Source: Haliscomenobacteraceae bacterium (GTDB lineage: Bacteria > Bacteroidota > Bacteroidia > Chitinophagales > Saprospiraceae). Taken from it: a stretch of 64,000 nt of DNA. Both the position numbers and the translations under genes were made by a program. The notes beneath the pieces are model-generated. The model searched no databases. It saw only the letters and a list, made by a program, of their open reading frames with translations, and was not told the origin of the DNA. This document shows, one piece after another, positions 44,985 to 54,125 of this stretch. Position 1 is the stretch's first letter; the number at the start of each line of letters is the position of its first letter. The stretch spans positions 62,001 through 126,000 of the forward strand of contig CANMVX010000001.1 in NCBI GenBank assembly GCA_947501115.1, written 5' to 3'.

Positions 44985-47900
44985 ATGAAAATTTTTAAAA
45001 AATTTTTCCTTTACCTATTTTTTTGCGCTGCTGGAATAGTACATGGATCCGCCCAGGACTCTGTGTTGGTCTCTTTTCCTAACGGATTGTCTGCATTTCT
45101 TAAGCTACATGCCGCAGAGGTGATGCCATCTTCTTTACAGCAGCGATTTCCTATGATTAAAGTCTGGAAATCAAACCATAAACTTTTTCCCCAGGTTGAT
45201 TTTAGAATTTTAAAACTGAATAATGATTGGGAAATTTATGCTATAAAAGGAGATTCTATTACCAAATTAATTAGTAAAAAAGAGGGTGTCTGGGATTCAG
45301 AAGTTGAGGACGACTTTCATGAAAGCGTAAAATGCTTTACCTCAACTTCAAATAAATTTCAACAGCTTGATAAATCTCTTACCATTTCTTCAAATGATTC
45401 ATTGAGTGTTTTTCGCTTAGCTCTTAGTTCAACCGGCGAATTTACTGACTTTCATGGCGGTGACATATCAAAGGTATTATCCGTTATGCTCAAAATGGTT
45501 AATTTGGTAAATGCTGTTTTTGAAAGAGATTTGGGGATTCGATTTGTTCTTATAGATAGAACAGATGACCTGATTTTTCAATTTGCCAACGCTGATCCAT
45601 TTACCAAGGGTAATGAAAGTAGTGAAAATCAACAGTTATTAGATCGTATCATTGGTGACATTAATTATGATATTGGACATGTTTTAGGTGGATTGCAATC
45701 GGTAAGTATTGGTAAAATTGGCAGCATTTGTCAGAAGGGTGAAAAGGGTAGGGGTGTTTCTACAGCGCTTGTTCCAGACGGTATCTTTTTTACTTTTGAC
45801 TATTTTAGCCATGAACTTGCCCATCAACTGGGGGGCAACCATACTTTCAACAGCGTTATTTGCAATGCTCAGCGAAATCCTCTTACCGCCTGGGAACCTG
45901 GCTCAGGTATGAGCATCCTTGGTTATCCGGGTTTATGTAAATCAGATAATTTGGGCCAACACGTTTTGCCGCGTTTTCATAGTGGTAGTGTAGAAGAAAT
46001 TTCTAACCTTTTAACGTCCAAAGCCTATCAATTTTGTGGTTTAAAAGTACCACGGTCAAATAGGAAGGTTTCTCCACTGGATATTGAAAACACCTATCTT
46101 CCAAGGAATACGCCCTTCTTACTCCATCCATTAGCCTCAGATAGTACCTCCTGGTTTTCCTGGGAGTCGATAGATATTGGTGAACCAATGTCATTAAATA
46201 GTATTTCGGGAAATAGTCCTAATATCAAAATGACTGAACTTAAGTCAAATACCTTCAGATCATTTCCAGGTATGGATTCATTGGTTAAAATGGTTAATGA
46301 GCCTGGCGTGTTATTAGCCGATTATGAAAGAGATATGAGATTAAGGCTTGTAAGAAGATTTGAATCAAATCTGGTCTGGCAACCTTTTAATCTTTCTGTT
46401 AAAGCTAATATGGGGCCTTTTACTGTGGTTAAACCTAAAGAGGATGTATTTTACTCAGCCGATGAACCAATACAGGTTGAATGGATGCCGGCAAATACTT
46501 TTCTTCCTCCATTACTTGCTGACAAAGTAGATGTTTTTTTAGTGGATGTAGCTAATCCAGATTCTTTGATTTTTTTGAAAAGGAATGTCCCAAATCTTGG
46601 TAAATATTCTTTGTTTATAAATGAAAATATTAAAAATGCTACTTACAGATTAGGGGTAAAGGGGACAAATAAATTATTTTTCAATTTAAGTCCCGGAAAA
46701 ATTGTTGTTCAAAATAAAGCGGTTTTTTTTAGCGGACTTTCTTTTGATGTTTCTCATTTTACATGTGAAGGAGATATTCTTTTCCGTTGGGATTTATCAA
46801 CTTTAGCGGATTCTATTTTTCCCTTAACCTTTAAAATAGAAAATGTAACTCAATGGAACCCTGGATGGCGTGAAATGATAATGCTGAAACCAGGGTTGCT
46901 GGAATGGCGTTTGTCTGCTCCGGCTGGTGAATCAGTTCCTGTTTTTAATCAGGCAACCCTTCAGGTGACAACGGCAAATAAAAAGTTTAGTCTTCCCATA
47001 GAATGGCATTATCAGACAAAAAAGCCGCTGGATGTCGAAGCTGTTTATCCGCTGAATAAATCTGAAATTAGTGATGTACGTCCTTTATTTTCCTGGAAAG
47101 CAAATGACAAAGCCGATTGGTACCAAATAGAGCTGTCAGAAAGTAAGACTTTTGAGTACATTATCGATTCTCTTGTGACAGTTGGTTCTCCTGTTTATCC
47201 AACCAAACCCTTGATAGCTGGAAAACAGTATTTCTGGCGAATAAAATATCATACTATTTTATGTGGAAGTAATGTTTCAGAAGTTTTTTCCTTTTATATA
47301 AAACCAGCTATTTGTGACGAATGGAAGAAAGTGGATACGCTCGTTCTCAATCAAATTCCCTTCAGGCAATCAAACCTTATTATTAATCAAAAAGGAGTCA
47401 TCACTGATTTTCCTGAAATGTGGATGAATATTAAGTTATCAGACATAGAAAAAGTAAAGATATTTTTAAAAACACCCTCCGGTTTGAGTCTATCTCTTCC
47501 TTTGCCCAAAAATTGTTTAAAATCGCTTCAATGGCATAAAATTATTTTTTCAAAAGCAGCTATTTTAACAGATTCTTGTATTGGTGGCGATTCTTTAAAT
47601 ATAAATGTGGGTAATTTATTTAATTTATTGAAAGGGGAGAAATTAGATGGATTGTGGCAATTGGTATTTGAAGGAGTTAATCAGACGGGAAACATAGGAA
47701 GTTGGGGATTTAAAAGCTGTTATTTGGGAGAAGTTACTTTTTCTTCATATATCCGTAAAAATGAGATGTTAGCCTATATTTCACCAAATCCTGCAGCTGA
47801 AAACATGGGTAAATTAACCTTTTTACAGGAAGGGCAGGCGAGTATTATTTTGTGGGATTTCCTGGGAAATAAAAAAGGGGTATGGATGAAAAGTCAGTTT

Positions 47901-48008
47901 GAAAATGAAATGTATATTAAACTTTTTGATTTACCTAAAGGCATTTATTTGTTGGATATAAGAGGAGAAGATGGAAAAAAACAACTTATGAAATGGGTCA
48001 TTCAATAA
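44985..48008 (+). CDS. Secreted M12B-like metalloprotease with T9SS type A sorting domain
   Basis: A 1007-residue protein from the ATG at 44985; an upstream TTG would add eight residues ahead of a normal signal peptide. The signal peptide is about residues 1-23 (ending GSAQ). A long propeptide-like part precedes the zinc motif HELAHQLGGNH at about 276-286, which matches reprolysin/M12B HExxHxxGxxH. The catalytic region is followed by immunoglobulin/FN3-like modules near 665-770 and a proprotein-convertase P-like domain near 780-900 (a KVKIFLKTPSG-LSL pattern). A T9SS type A domain closes the protein (ISPNPAAENMG, later FDLPKGIYLLDIRG). It should be exported through the T9SS to the surface or medium. 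Confidence 0.87.
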   Translation: MKIFKKFFLYLFFCAAGIVHGSAQDSVLVSFPNGLSAFLKLHAAEVMPSSLQQRFPMIKVWKSNHKLFPQVDFRILKLNNDWEIYAIKGDSITKLISKKEGVWDSEVEDDFHESVKCFTSTSNKFQQLDKSLTISSNDSLSVFRLALSSTGEFTDFHGGDISKVLSVMLKMVNLVNAVFERDLGIRFVLIDRTDDLIFQFANADPFTKGNESSENQQLLDRIIGDINYDIGHVLGGLQSVSIGKIGSICQKGEKGRGVSTALVPDGIFFTFDYFSHELAHQLGGNHTFNSVICNAQRNPLTAWEPGSGMSILGYPGLCKSDNLGQHVLPRFHSGSVEEISNLLTSKAYQFCGLKVPRSNRKVSPLDIENTYLPRNTPFLLHPLASDSTSWFSWESIDIGEPMSLNSISGNSPNIKMTELKSNTFRSFPGMDSLVKMVNEPGVLLADYERDMRLRLVRRFESNLVWQPFNLSVKANMGPFTVVKPKEDVFYSADEPIQVEWMPANTFLPPLLADKVDVFLVDVANPDSLIFLKRNVPNLGKYSLFINENIKNATYRLGVKGTNKLFFNLSPGKIVVQNKAVFFSGLSFDVSHFTCEGDILFRWDLSTLADSIFPLTFKIENVTQWNPGWREMIMLKPGLLEWRLSAPAGESVPVFNQATLQVTTANKKFSLPIEWHYQTKKPLDVEAVYPLNKSEISDVRPLFSWKANDKADWYQIELSESKTFEYIIDSLVTVGSPVYPTKPLIAGKQYFWRIKYHTILCGSNVSEVFSFYIKPAICDEWKKVDTLVLNQIPFRQSNLIINQKGVITDFPEMWMNIKLSDIEKVKIFLKTPSGLSLSLPLPKNCLKSLQWHKIIFSKAAILTDSCIGGDSLNINVGNLFNLLKGEKLDGLWQLVFEGVNQTGNIGSWGFKSCYLGEVTFSSYIRKNEMLAYISPNPAAENMGKLTFLQEGQASIILWDFLGNKKGVWMKSQFENEMYIKLFDLPKGIYLLDIRGEDGKKQLMKWVIQ

Positions 48009-48015
48009 AAAAGAA

Positions 48016-48060
48016 AAAGTGCCAATCAATGAAGAAATGGCACTTTCCCTATTTAATTTG
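48016..48060. terminator. Bidirectional terminator between the metalloprotease and DUF4397 genes
   Basis: A 9-bp perfect stem AAAGTGCCA (48016-48024) with TGGCACTTT (48038-48046) and a 13-base loop. T-rich bases follow on the plus strand. On the minus strand the stem is followed by a run rich in T (complement of 48005-48018). It serves the convergent genes on both sides. Confidence 0.7.
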
Positions 48061-48062
48061 TT

Positions 48063-48818
48063 TTAATTATTAGATACTAACCCAATAATTGGTTTTTGTG
48101 CCGCCAATGTGGCTGCATTACTGCCTCTGGCAATAATTGTGTATTTTTTACCCCGTACTAAGTTAAGATTACTTAACGTACTTAATGCGACAGTTTTACC
48201 TTTTTCGCGAATAACAATGGTAAAACGAGTTGAACCAGGCTGATCAAATGCCTGGAAATTTTCTTTTCCCGTACTTCTGCCTGTAAATTCAGTATTTACA
48301 ACGTTATTAACTAAAAACTCAATACCCGTTGCAGGGCTGTCAGTTAAGGCACTTAAAAACCTGATATAGGTTTTCTCTGGATCAGGAATAGAAAGATCGT
48401 CTTGTGAAACAAAAAAGTCATATTTACCTGCTATGCCAAATGCGTGTACCGTGTAATAAGTGTTGTCAGCTAAATTGAGATCTGTTGTCAAATTTACTTC
48501 TCCGGTGGTAGCCGTTGCCGGTACAGTAACTTTAAGTTTTGCAGTTCCCGAAGGGATAACTGCATAATCTATGATGGGAAATAAACTGCCGTAAGTTACC
48601 AATCCAGGAACGCCAACGGTAGTTAATACACCCGAAACAACTTTATCGTTAATAGAGGCAACCACACCTGGAACGTCAGGAGCTGCATGAAATACTTTAA
48701 TCCTTGCACCATTTGTAGCTGGGGTAGCATTCCGAAGGAAATCAAATTCCTCACCGCAGGAAACGAAAGAAAATGCGCTAATGAATAAAAGGGCATTCCA
48801 TATATATGTTAATTTCAT
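48063..48818 (-). CDS. DUF4397-domain lipoprotein
   Basis: A 251-residue lipoprotein from the ATG at 48818. The in-frame ATG at 48848 would overlap the SusD gene and precede no signal. The lipobox is FVSCG (Cys21). The mature protein has one or two DUF4397 repeats: GARIKVFHAAPDVPGVVASINDKVV and later a second unit beginning EKTYIRFLSALTDSPATGIEF, with VVNTEFTG. DUF4397 proteins are secreted beta-rich proteins of unknown role that often accompany SusC/SusD pairs. It is 11 bases after the susD stop, so it is cotranscribed and probably part of the same outer-membrane assembly. Confidence 0.82.
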   Translation of the reverse strand: MKLTYIWNALLFISAFSFVSCGEEFDFLRNATPATNGARIKVFHAAPDVPGVVASINDKVVSGVLTTVGVPGLVTYGSLFPIIDYAVIPSGTAKLKVTVPATATTGEVNLTTDLNLADNTYYTVHAFGIAGKYDFFVSQDDLSIPDPEKTYIRFLSALTDSPATGIEFLVNNVVNTEFTGRSTGKENFQAFDQPGSTRFTIVIREKGKTVALSTLSNLNLVRGKKYTIIARGSNAATLAAQKPIIGLVSNN

Positions 48819-48829
48819 GATATTATATT

Positions 48830-50320
48830 TTAAGGTTGAACAAACCAAAGTGGTTTTGTATGATAATCAGGTAAATCGGCACCAATTCCTCTTAACGTAG
48901 CTAAATTCCAAACATATTCTGAGTTAAATCTTGGACGAACTCTCTGAACAAATTTGCCGCTATTGTCAGGGTATAGACTGGTTGGGAAAGAAATACCCTT
49001 ATATATTTCGTTGCTATAATTATATCTTCTCATATCAACCCAGGTTTCAAGCGCACCCTGACCATACAAAGCGATATATTTTTGTAGCATAATATCACTT
49101 AGTGTCAAATCGTTACCAGATTTAGGTATGGCGGCACTAGCTAGATAAGCGTCGCGATTTGCTGCTGAAACACCAACAAAGTCCAGGGCAGAACTAACTC
49201 CTAGTCTAAAGGCCGTGTAGGCTAACGTTTTATCCCCTTTTTTGAAAGCAGCCTCCGCTTTGATAAATTGTAATTCTGGATAAATCAGTATAGCATGTGG
49301 TGCATTATCATTAAATATCCATTTTCCTGTAGCTGGAATAACACCCAGGCCTCCCCATAAATTAGGAATTCTATTGGTACGGCCTGCTATATTATTCGGA
49401 TCGCCTGAAGCAGGTGCAACACCTCTGAATACACCGTCAGGACTAGCCGTAAACATGATAGGGAGTCGTGGATCTTTAACGCCAGTAAATGTTGTTCCGT
49501 CAAGTAAGGAAATAATATAAGATGATTGAACAAAACTTCCCATGTTATTCCTTAATGGTCCATAGAAATTGCCATCGCCTGAATTTGATCCGGCATGGGG
49601 AACCAAAAAGTTATCAGTATTATTCTGAAATGCTTTATCAACATATTCTATTACTTTGTCCGCACTGAATCCTGATTTGTTTGATAAGTGGATGGCATTT
49701 CTGGCAAGATTTGCATAAATGAATTTTTTCCACTTGCTAACATCTCCCTTATATACAATATCTCCTCTGGATAAAGAGGCGGAATAGCCCGTTTTATCTA
49801 AATCAGCAAGTGCTTCGGTACTTAATCTAACTACTTCAGCGTAAACATCTTGTTGTGGATCGTAATCGAATACATATCGATTTGGCTCCCAGGCTTGTTT
49901 TAAAATCATTTCGCCATGAAGGTCTGTTGTTGATTGCCAGCTCCAGGCACGTACGGCTTTGGCTGCACCCACATAATCCCATTTATTGTTAGCTACACCA
50001 TCTGTAATAATTAAATCAATATTGGTGCCTATAGACCAGTAATGAGAACGCCATTTTTCACCACATGCATCAGATCCTGGCGCAAAGCCTTGTCTGTCCC
50101 ATGCATTTCCAGCTGATACCCAACCCCAATATTGAACATATTGACCGATATATCTTGCATCCCAGGCGTCACCTCTCACCATTTGGGCAAAAATAGGCGG
50201 GAGTAGGGCAAATCCTTCCGCTACCTGCGGATTACTTGGATCTTGATTAATATCAAAATAAGATTCGCAGCTGCTACCCAGGAAGAGTAAAAAAGCGAAT
50301 GGATATAATATTTTTTTCAT
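48830..50320 (-). CDS. SusD/RagB family outer-membrane lipoprotein
   Basis: A 496-residue lipoprotein. The lipobox is GSSCE (Cys18). Mature start SYFDINQDPSNPQVA is the SusD_RagB/SusD-like_2 pattern with the NxDPxxP segment. The helical tetratricopeptide-like fold follows (AARAWSWQSTTDLHGEM-like, KKFIYANLARNAIHLSNKSGF), then the C-terminal half with LIYPELQFIKAEAAFKKGDKT. SusD-like proteins cap the SusC channel and bind the ligand on the cell surface. It is 11 bases after the susC stop. The ligand is unknown; no carbohydrate enzyme gene is nearby. Confidence 0.92.
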   Translation of the reverse strand: MKKILYPFAFLLFLGSSCESYFDINQDPSNPQVAEGFALLPPIFAQMVRGDAWDARYIGQYVQYWGWVSAGNAWDRQGFAPGSDACGEKWRSHYWSIGTNIDLIITDGVANNKWDYVGAAKAVRAWSWQSTTDLHGEMILKQAWEPNRYVFDYDPQQDVYAEVVRLSTEALADLDKTGYSASLSRGDIVYKGDVSKWKKFIYANLARNAIHLSNKSGFSADKVIEYVDKAFQNNTDNFLVPHAGSNSGDGNFYGPLRNNMGSFVQSSYIISLLDGTTFTGVKDPRLPIMFTASPDGVFRGVAPASGDPNNIAGRTNRIPNLWGGLGVIPATGKWIFNDNAPHAILIYPELQFIKAEAAFKKGDKTLAYTAFRLGVSSALDFVGVSAANRDAYLASAAIPKSGNDLTLSDIMLQKYIALYGQGALETWVDMRRYNYSNEIYKGISFPTSLYPDNSGKFVQRVRPRFNSEYVWNLATLRGIGADLPDYHTKPLWFVQP

Positions 50321-50331
50321 TGTTGTAAATT

Positions 50332-53300
50332 TTAAAGGGTTATTCTAATACCTCCAGAAATTGTTCTGGGTAAAGAAATAGTACCAAAATCGAAACCAAA
50401 AGCGCCTACACCTCTTGTTGTTGCTGAATTGCCATTGACATTTGGGTCAGCTCCACTATAGTTAGTGAGTAACCATAAGTCAGTACCGCTGACAAATACT
50501 TTGGCACTTTTGAATAGTTTACTTCCTTTTAAAACAGAGCTGGGTATATTGTAGTTAATGGATACATCTCTTAAACGAATCCAATTTATATCCTCTTCAA
50601 CAAAATCTGACTCCGGAGCAGCACTAAAGAAATCACTACGGGTTAACGGGGTAACTTGAATTGTATTTTTTGTAGGACTCTCTGTATTTTCTCTTCCATC
50701 TCTTAATACGCCATTGAAAATATAAGGTTGCGTTCTGTCTAACAGGTGAGTACTCAAACCTCTTTGGTATAAAAATCGTTCGGTTCCGTTAAAAACGTCA
50801 CCCCCTTTACGGATATCCAAAAGAAATGAAAGACTAAATTCTCCTATCCTGAATTCATTGGTTAAACCAATGGTAAAATCAGGATTACGGTCTCCAATAG
50901 GAAGGAAATTGGTGTTTACAACAGGTAAACCATTAGATGGATTTATGAGTATGTCTCCTTTAGTGTTTCTCAAATAGCTATAGCCGCCAATAGCGGTGGC
51001 ACTACCTAATCCTCTTTGATTGTAGTCAAGATTTACACCAGGGTAAAATCTGGCTAAATCTGAGACAAACGCACTGGCACGCGCATTTCCAAATAACCAG
51101 GTATCTGAATTGTAGAATTCTGCCTGATCTGCTGGTAGGTTATCAACAGTGGTGGTGAAAGTGGTGAAATTCATTAAGATATCCCACTGTATCTTCTCTT
51201 TCTTAATTGGCGTTAGCGAGAGTTGTACTTCAAATCCTTGGTTTGAAAAGGTACCTCCATTAACGAGACCAAAAATAAATCCGGTTCCGTAACTTAAACG
51301 TTGAGATACAATCTGGTCGAAACGTGAATTTTTGAAATAAGCAAAGTCGATACCTATTTTATTTTTAAATAACTTAAGTTCAGCACCAAATTCATAACCT
51401 TGTGTACGTTCAGGTTTCAAATCGGGATTTCCACCAAAGAAACCAAAAGCGAAGCCTCCACCCGTGGTTGTTTGTGGAGCTAAAGCTGGTAAAATTTTAT
51501 AAGGAGGTGCATCTTTACCTGTTTGAGACAAAGTAGCTCTCAACTTACCATAACTTAACACTTTTGAATTGTTAAAAATGGGTAATTCGCTGAAAATAAA
51601 ACTTAAACCTGTTGAAGGATAAAAGAAGGAGCGATTGGCAGACGGTAGGGTAGAAGACCAGTCATTTCTACCTCTTACATTGAAAAATAGAATATCCTTA
51701 TATCCTAAATCAAAGGTTCCCAATAAACTAAGTAATCTTTGTCTTGTTATGGTTAACTTACTTCTCTGAGTAGTTGGATCGGTATTATTGATACTGTTAT
51801 AGTCAGGTATATACATTTTTTCACCTCTTATAGAGGTTACTTCATAATTTCTATCGTCAAGAGATCCACCAAAAGTTAGCGAAGCTTTAAAGTCACCAAA
51901 GGACTTTTTAGCTGTGGCTAAAATATTACTATTCATTAAAATGGAATTTTCATTGTATGACTCAATGACTCCCTTACCTGTGATACCATAGATAGATTCA
52001 GGATGCAACAGCGTATTTCCAATGGTGGAGTAAGCGTCAATACCAAATCTTCCTGTAATATTTAACCATTTATATGGGTCGTAAAGCACGCTGAAATTTC
52101 CTATCGTTCTCTTATTTCTGGTTTGATTTTTATTTGCATACACGTTAAACAAGGGATTGTCTTGCTCCGTCGTACTTTGAATCAACTGTCTTCTTGTTCC
52201 GTCAGGATTTAAAAACACACTGGCATCGTCATAAAAAGGCCAGGAAAGTAAGCTTATTAAATATCCATTGGCTCCTCTCTGCGGTGCTGTGGTATTTGAA
52301 TTGACAAAATTCAATGAACTGCTGGTACTTAGCTTATCAGAAATTTTAGCTGTCGTACTCAAGCGAACAGAAATTCTATTGAAATCATTGGTTGGCACTA
52401 CCCCTTTTTGGTCGGTATAAGCGGTAGATAGGCGATAGCTTAGGCCGGTGGTACCCCCTTCAAATCCTAAATTATGGGTTTGAGTGAATCCATCTCTGAA
52501 AAAAGCATCGATATTATCATATTTTGGAGTAGATGCAGGAAGTTTTGGACCAAAGAAGAAAGAAGTGGTTGGATCAGTTGAACCGTTAAATCCTCTGGCA
52601 TAATCACTGTTGTACTCTGGAAATCTATAAAGATGTTCATTCCTGAAAAGGTTATCATAACTAATTTTTCCTTTTCCTGAACTTCCCTTTTTTGTAGTAA
52701 TGATAATGGCACCAGAAGAGGCATCAATACCATATAAGGCGGCAGCTTCAGGGCCTTTTAACACAGTAACTGATTCAATATCAGCTGGATTAATATCACC
52801 CGCTCTATTTTGATAATCGTTGGCTCGGTTTGCCTGATCAGATACAAGAGCACCCTGATTGAATGTTCGATTATCAATAGGTAAACCATCCACTACAAAT
52901 AAAGGCTGGTTATTTCCGTCTATGGAACTTGGTCCACGCAATTGTACGGCAACGGAAGAACCCGCTTGTCCACTGGTAGGCGTCATATTCAGACCAGCCA
53001 CTCTACCTTGAAGAGAAACAATAAAGTTATCTCTTCCTGTATTTTGTAGTGCCTCTCCCTTAACTTCTTGAATTGAATAGGCCAGTTTTTTCTTTTCTTC
53101 CTTGATACCCAAGGCAGTTACCACTATTTCACCCAATGCAGTAGCTTCAGCAATGAGCTGTACATCAAGTAAAGTTTCATTGGTGATTTTAATTTCTTTG
53201 GGTTTATAGCCCGTGTAAGAATAACGTAATGTTTGACCTGTGGCCACCTGAATAGCATAAGTGCCATCTAAATCAGTTACTGTTCCAATGCCAGTCCCAA

Positions 53301-53448
53301 CGACCAAAACAGTCACGCCAATCATAGGACTATTGTCATCGGCATCTGTAATGGTTCCTTTTAATGTTCGGTTTTGAGCTGCCAGTCCATTCTGGTGAAG
53401 GAAGACAAACAGCAGAAAAACGAATGCTTTCAGTAATGTAATTTTCAT
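50332..53448 (-). CDS. SusC/RagA family TonB-dependent outer-membrane transporter
   Basis: A 1038-residue transporter from the ATG at 53448; an in-frame ATG at 53487 lies in a hairpin-forming leader and adds residues ahead of a standard signal peptide. Order: signal peptide (about 1-24, ending LAAQ), a carboxypeptidase-D-like regulatory domain (TLKGTITDADDNSPMIGVTV), the SusC signature and plug (VTALGIKEEKKKLAYSIQEVKGE, RLAGL-like VAGLNMTPTSGQAG, and LFVVDGLPIDN), then a 22-strand barrel ending in a short RITL terminus. It takes up ligands with TonB energy and a SusD lid. The ligand is not identifiable. Confidence 0.93.
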   Translation of the reverse strand: MKITLLKAFVFLLFVFLHQNGLAAQNRTLKGTITDADDNSPMIGVTVLVVGTGIGTVTDLDGTYAIQVATGQTLRYSYTGYKPKEIKITNETLLDVQLIAEATALGEIVVTALGIKEEKKKLAYSIQEVKGEALQNTGRDNFIVSLQGRVAGLNMTPTSGQAGSSVAVQLRGPSSIDGNNQPLFVVDGLPIDNRTFNQGALVSDQANRANDYQNRAGDINPADIESVTVLKGPEAAALYGIDASSGAIIITTKKGSSGKGKISYDNLFRNEHLYRFPEYNSDYARGFNGSTDPTTSFFFGPKLPASTPKYDNIDAFFRDGFTQTHNLGFEGGTTGLSYRLSTAYTDQKGVVPTNDFNRISVRLSTTAKISDKLSTSSSLNFVNSNTTAPQRGANGYLISLLSWPFYDDASVFLNPDGTRRQLIQSTTEQDNPLFNVYANKNQTRNKRTIGNFSVLYDPYKWLNITGRFGIDAYSTIGNTLLHPESIYGITGKGVIESYNENSILMNSNILATAKKSFGDFKASLTFGGSLDDRNYEVTSIRGEKMYIPDYNSINNTDPTTQRSKLTITRQRLLSLLGTFDLGYKDILFFNVRGRNDWSSTLPSANRSFFYPSTGLSFIFSELPIFNNSKVLSYGKLRATLSQTGKDAPPYKILPALAPQTTTGGGFAFGFFGGNPDLKPERTQGYEFGAELKLFKNKIGIDFAYFKNSRFDQIVSQRLSYGTGFIFGLVNGGTFSNQGFEVQLSLTPIKKEKIQWDILMNFTTFTTTVDNLPADQAEFYNSDTWLFGNARASAFVSDLARFYPGVNLDYNQRGLGSATAIGGYSYLRNTKGDILINPSNGLPVVNTNFLPIGDRNPDFTIGLTNEFRIGEFSLSFLLDIRKGGDVFNGTERFLYQRGLSTHLLDRTQPYIFNGVLRDGRENTESPTKNTIQVTPLTRSDFFSAAPESDFVEEDINWIRLRDVSINYNIPSSVLKGSKLFKSAKVFVSGTDLWLLTNYSGADPNVNGNSATTRGVGAFGFDFGTISLPRTISGGIRITL

Positions 53449-53460
53449 TCTGATGTGTAT

Positions 53461-53487
53461 ATGGGTTAATAAATAAGTAAAACCCAT
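53461..53487 (-). promoter_or_regulatory. Hairpin in the susC leader
   Basis: ATGGGTT (53461-53467) and AACCCAT (53481-53487) form a perfect 7-bp stem with a 13-base loop, 12 bases upstream of the susC ATG at 53448. A -7-like element, CAAAATTC read on the plus strand (53533-53540, one mismatch to the reversed box), is further upstream. It could control translation or mRNA stability. Confidence 0.35.
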
Positions 53488-53583
53488 TAAATATTAATTT
53501 AACAGGTAGGAAAAAAATCCGTTTTACTTTGGCAAAATTCTTAAGAAAATAAAAAGAAAATATACCGGGTTTTTATAGGTGCT

Positions 53584-54120
53584 CTAAAAATTATCGCTTA
53601 ATTCCATTCGTTTCATATAATTCTTCAAACTTTCCATTGGACGTGTTATGGCCACTCTCCCCGAACGAACGAACTCAAATATACCATATTTTTTGAATTC
53701 TTCCAATAACGCTTCTGTTTCTATGGCTGTTCCCGTTTTTTCAAATACAATGAATTCTGGCTCAATCTCTAATATGCGAACATTGTATTCTCTTACAAAC
53801 TTTTCAACTTTCAGTGTTGCGCCAAAAATAGAAGAAGGTATTTTATAAAGGGCAATCTCCTGATATATTATTTCGTGTTTCTCGTAGTAAAACGCTTTTA
53901 AAATATCTATTTGCTTATCAAGTTGCGCAACCAGTTTTTTTATCATTTCTTCCGTAGTGAAAACTACAATAGTAAATCGATGAATACCAGGAAGAGATGA
54001 TTTAGAGGTATTTAAACTTTCTATATTGATATGTCTTCTGGTGAAAATGGAAACAACTCTGGAGACCATTCCTGTTTGATTTTCTGAAAAAACTGAAAGG
54101 GTAAATTCTTTTTTTTCCAT
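53584..54120 (-). CDS. ilvN: Acetolactate synthase small (regulatory) subunit
   Basis: A 178-residue regulatory subunit with an N-terminal ACT domain (FTLSVFSENQTGMVSRVVSIFTRRHINIESLN) and a C-terminal ALS_ss domain (KVEKFVREYNVRILEIEPEFIVFEKTG, then FVRSGRVAITRP). It binds branched-chain amino acids and tunes the large subunit. It starts 5 bases after the ilvB stop. It is named ilvN/ilvH by convention; I use ilvN. After it, transcription meets no ilvC but a 135-base gap and the SusC locus, with no clear terminator. Confidence 0.93.
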   Translation of the reverse strand: MEKKEFTLSVFSENQTGMVSRVVSIFTRRHINIESLNTSKSSLPGIHRFTIVVFTTEEMIKKLVAQLDKQIDILKAFYYEKHEIIYQEIALYKIPSSIFGATLKVEKFVREYNVRILEIEPEFIVFEKTGTAIETEALLEEFKKYGIFEFVRSGRVAITRPMESLKNYMKRMELSDNF

Positions 54121-54125
54121 AAGTA

